The position numbers and the translations under genes are program-made. Below are positions 62,390 to 64,000 of a stretch of 64,000 nucleotides of DNA, one piece after another. The stretch lies in the NCBI GenBank assembly GCA_008508345.1, contig QNGE01001679.1, forward strand, positions 31,092 to 95,091. Reading direction: 5' to 3'. The notes under the pieces were generated by a model, which made no database searches, had not been told where the DNA came from, and was given only the letters and a program-made list of their open reading frames with translations. Within the stretch, counting starts at the first letter, position 1. The number at the start of each line of letters is the position of its first letter. This DNA is from Paragonimus westermani. Its lineage: Eukaryota; Platyhelminthes; Trematoda; Plagiorchiida; Troglotrematidae.

Positions 62390-62630
62390 ATGTTCTTTTT
62401 TCAAGTTGACCATCAATCACATTTGATCGCAGCCTTCGCATTCAGATGGACTTTCCAGCCGGCCTCTTTCGGAAAGAAGCACTCGACTCGAGTTTCTCTC
62501 TCATTAGAGCTCATCAGTAGTGCATATCCTTGCCACGGCCGAGATTTGAACTCCGGTCAACTTGAAAATAAACCAAATCCCCGACTACTCAGTAATCTAA
62601 ACTATCCTCTTGCAGGTTTAATGTGATCGG
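62390..62630 (-). mobile_element. Hammerhead-bearing SINE, minus copy
   Basis: Read on the minus strand: a tRNA-like head with ATAGTTTAGATTACTGAG near 62,605 and a B-box-like GAGTTCAAATCTC (62,541-62,553), then the hammerhead at 62,523-62,479, then a GCCGGCTGGAAAGTCC tail. This layout (Pol III promoter followed by a self-cleaving ribozyme) is that of the Schistosoma Sm-alpha family; membership in a related fluke family is inferred. Confidence 0.7.
62479..62523 (-). ncRNA. Hammerhead ribozyme, near-intact core
   Basis: On the minus strand: stem I GCACTA, core CTGATGA (62,517-62,511), stem II GCTCT/AGAGA closed by AATG, GAAAC (62,496-62,492), a two-pair stem III with loop TCGA, then GTC at the cleavage site (62,487-62,485) and GAGTGC completing stem I. 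All core bases C3-A9, G12-A14 and H17 are present. Flaws: a G.A mismatch at 1.1/2.1 and a G.A pair closing stem II, so activity is uncertain. Confidence 0.7.
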
Positions 62631-63049
62631 AGATTTCGACCTGTCTTGGAAGTCCTAATCGCGGGGTTAACTGCGTCTCCTCTCGACACGATCGGGCAAC
62701 CTGATCATTGCTCACAAGCGAGAGTAGTTGAGCGTTCAGATGGGATAATTCGGTCGTGTCTAATGTGAGGTCAATGGCCGGTTTGCACAATACCATATGA
62801 TGGGGATGTGTCCCATTACATAGCTGATGTCTGTGCAACTGAAATTAATGAACTGGTCTTTCCGTTCCATATCAGCGGTGATCAGTTCTATATCAGCAAA
62901 GTGCACGAGTGTTGACTATCAATAACAGCCACCAAGATACATGAAATATTTTGATATGAAAAGCTCCAACCGACTGTTAAGGAATATTACGAAAATTTAA
63001 GCCGCATTATAATGGAAACACCATCATTGTTAAGGTGAATACATATTGG

Positions 63050-63740
63050 CTGTGCTCTTTAAACTTAGCCCAGCCATGTGCGGCAAATAACTTTACCGAA
63101 ACAATCGGAGAAGAGTATTGATGCTTGTCACAGCACAGGAAACCTCGCCACATGGTATCAGTAGAAGGGCGTCCTTTGAATCAAGTTTTTAAAAAGTATT
63201 TTGAGCTGTGAATTTGGTGCAGAGTGTCCTCTAGTTAATCGGTGGTACAACTCTTTTGCAAAAGAAATTTGTTGATCGTGAATCGATGATCACTGTAAAT
63301 CCGAATTGTTTTACCGTCACGTTTAATTAGAATCACAATGGGTGTAGCCAAATCCGAAGATTGCAGAGGCGTTAATATCCTCTTCTCGTAAAGTGGTTGA
63401 CTGCTTTTCCGACAGATTCGATTAACCCAAAAGGAATCATTTGTTGCTTCGTAGAAATCGGGTTGATTTTGAGTTCGAGCAAAATTGGTTTAATAGGCAC
63501 ATCACCAGGAGCTTTCGAACACTGAAAGAGTGAATTGCTCACTTTCGATTTACGTGCACCCGAAAACAACGAAACAGAAATGTTCAAAAGTTCCATATTT
63601 TTCAAATCAACATTCGATGGCTCACGATTATTAACCCGAAAGTGACAACTGTTGACAGTGGATTGAGAATCAGAACGTGTGGTTTGACAAGAATCAAGAA
63701 TTGTCCGAACGTGCCAAGTGATACCCCTGAAAGGAACTTC
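63050..63740 (-). mobile_element. Ty3/gypsy reverse-transcriptase remnant
   Basis: Minus-strand frames read KRILTPLQSSDLATPIVILI followed by KRDGKTIRIYSDHRFTINKF (about 63,390-63,270), the N-terminal RT box of gypsy elements (EWATPIV..KxDGxIRxCxDY..N). Upstream, frame 63,605-63,372 reads a pre-RT region ending in the stretch just before it. The catalytic FxDD is not present. No LTR seen; frame broken. Confidence 0.7.
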
Positions 63741-63748
63741 GGAAGGTC

Positions 63749-64000
63749 ATATTGTGGTGGATTGTCAGGTCGGAGGTGCGAGTTTTCGAACGCTCGGCCG
63801 AGTGCCTCAACGTGGGGGAGGTACGTTCGAAAACCTGCGGCGATCGAATCAAGAACAACGTGCGCGACCGGATGAGTCATCGCTCGACTGGATCGGACCA
63901 ACGGGCGAGGCAGGGCAGGCGAAATACGACAGACGGCCAGATCGGAGGTGTGGATTTTCCAACATTTAGAGGAACATCTCGACACGATGTTGGAATACGG
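63749..64000 (+). repeat. 250-bp repeat, copy 2 (runs to window end)
   Basis: Second copy of the repeat inserted in the LINE at 54,143-54,395; it adjoins the gypsy remnant. The right end coincides with the window edge, so its true end may lie outside. Confidence 0.8.

Noticed and set aside
63602..63985. 127-codon minus-strand frame at window end
   Set aside because: It crosses the border between the 250-bp repeat and the gypsy remnant, so it is a chance fusion of repeat and decayed element.

Overview
This window looks like nuclear DNA of a flatworm, most probably a digenean trematode (inference). The reasons are spliced genes with long introns, AT-moderate intergenic DNA, and many decayed copies of LINE, Ty3/gypsy, Penelope-like and SINE families whose protein remnants resemble fluke elements. 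There is nothing bacterial: no operons, and most long open frames are accidental. Two host genes can be supported, both on the + strand and both encoding RNA-binding proteins.

Region by region. 1-18,140 has no convincing host exon; it holds a LINE 3' end (1-315), two LINE reverse-transcriptase remnants (about 2,386-3,350 and 7,530-8,250) and a weak third (about 13,500-14,070). 18,843-23,331 is the 3' part of an SR-type gene: an RRM split by an intron that has all the sequence marks of a minor-spliceosome (U12) AT-AC intron, followed by two arginine/serine-rich stretches. 28,006-44,213 is a LARP7-type gene (La domain plus RRM1) in six supported exons and one tentative first exon. All junction phases agree and give about 634 residues. 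Its two largest introns (5.3 and 5.5 kb) carry two copies of one LINE family, two long perfect inverted repeats (125 bp and 99 bp), a tRNA-derived foldback, a small MITE-like foldback and a 51-bp perfect tandem duplication. The 99-bp inverted repeat encloses the only run of N.

44,214-64,000 is repeat-rich and has no supported host gene. It holds a Penelope-like endonuclease remnant (about 45,360-45,690), an unexplained C-rich strand-skewed block (about 47.1-48.6 kb), a gypsy gag remnant (about 51,400-52,090, minus), a long decayed LINE with endonuclease and RT (about 53,010-55,860, minus) interrupted by a 250-bp repeat that recurs at the window end, a CR1-like RT remnant (58,830-59,365), two opposed copies of a tRNA-headed SINE that carry a hammerhead-ribozyme core (61,750-61,960 plus; 62,390-62,630 minus), and a gypsy RT remnant (about 63,050-63,740, minus).

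The most noteworthy signals are the AT-AC intron in the SR-protein RRM and the hammerhead-bearing SINE pair. The host genes would both act in nuclear RNA metabolism: one as a splicing-type SR protein, the other as a La-related protein that binds the 3' ends of small nuclear RNAs such as 7SK. No functional link between them can be shown from sequence.
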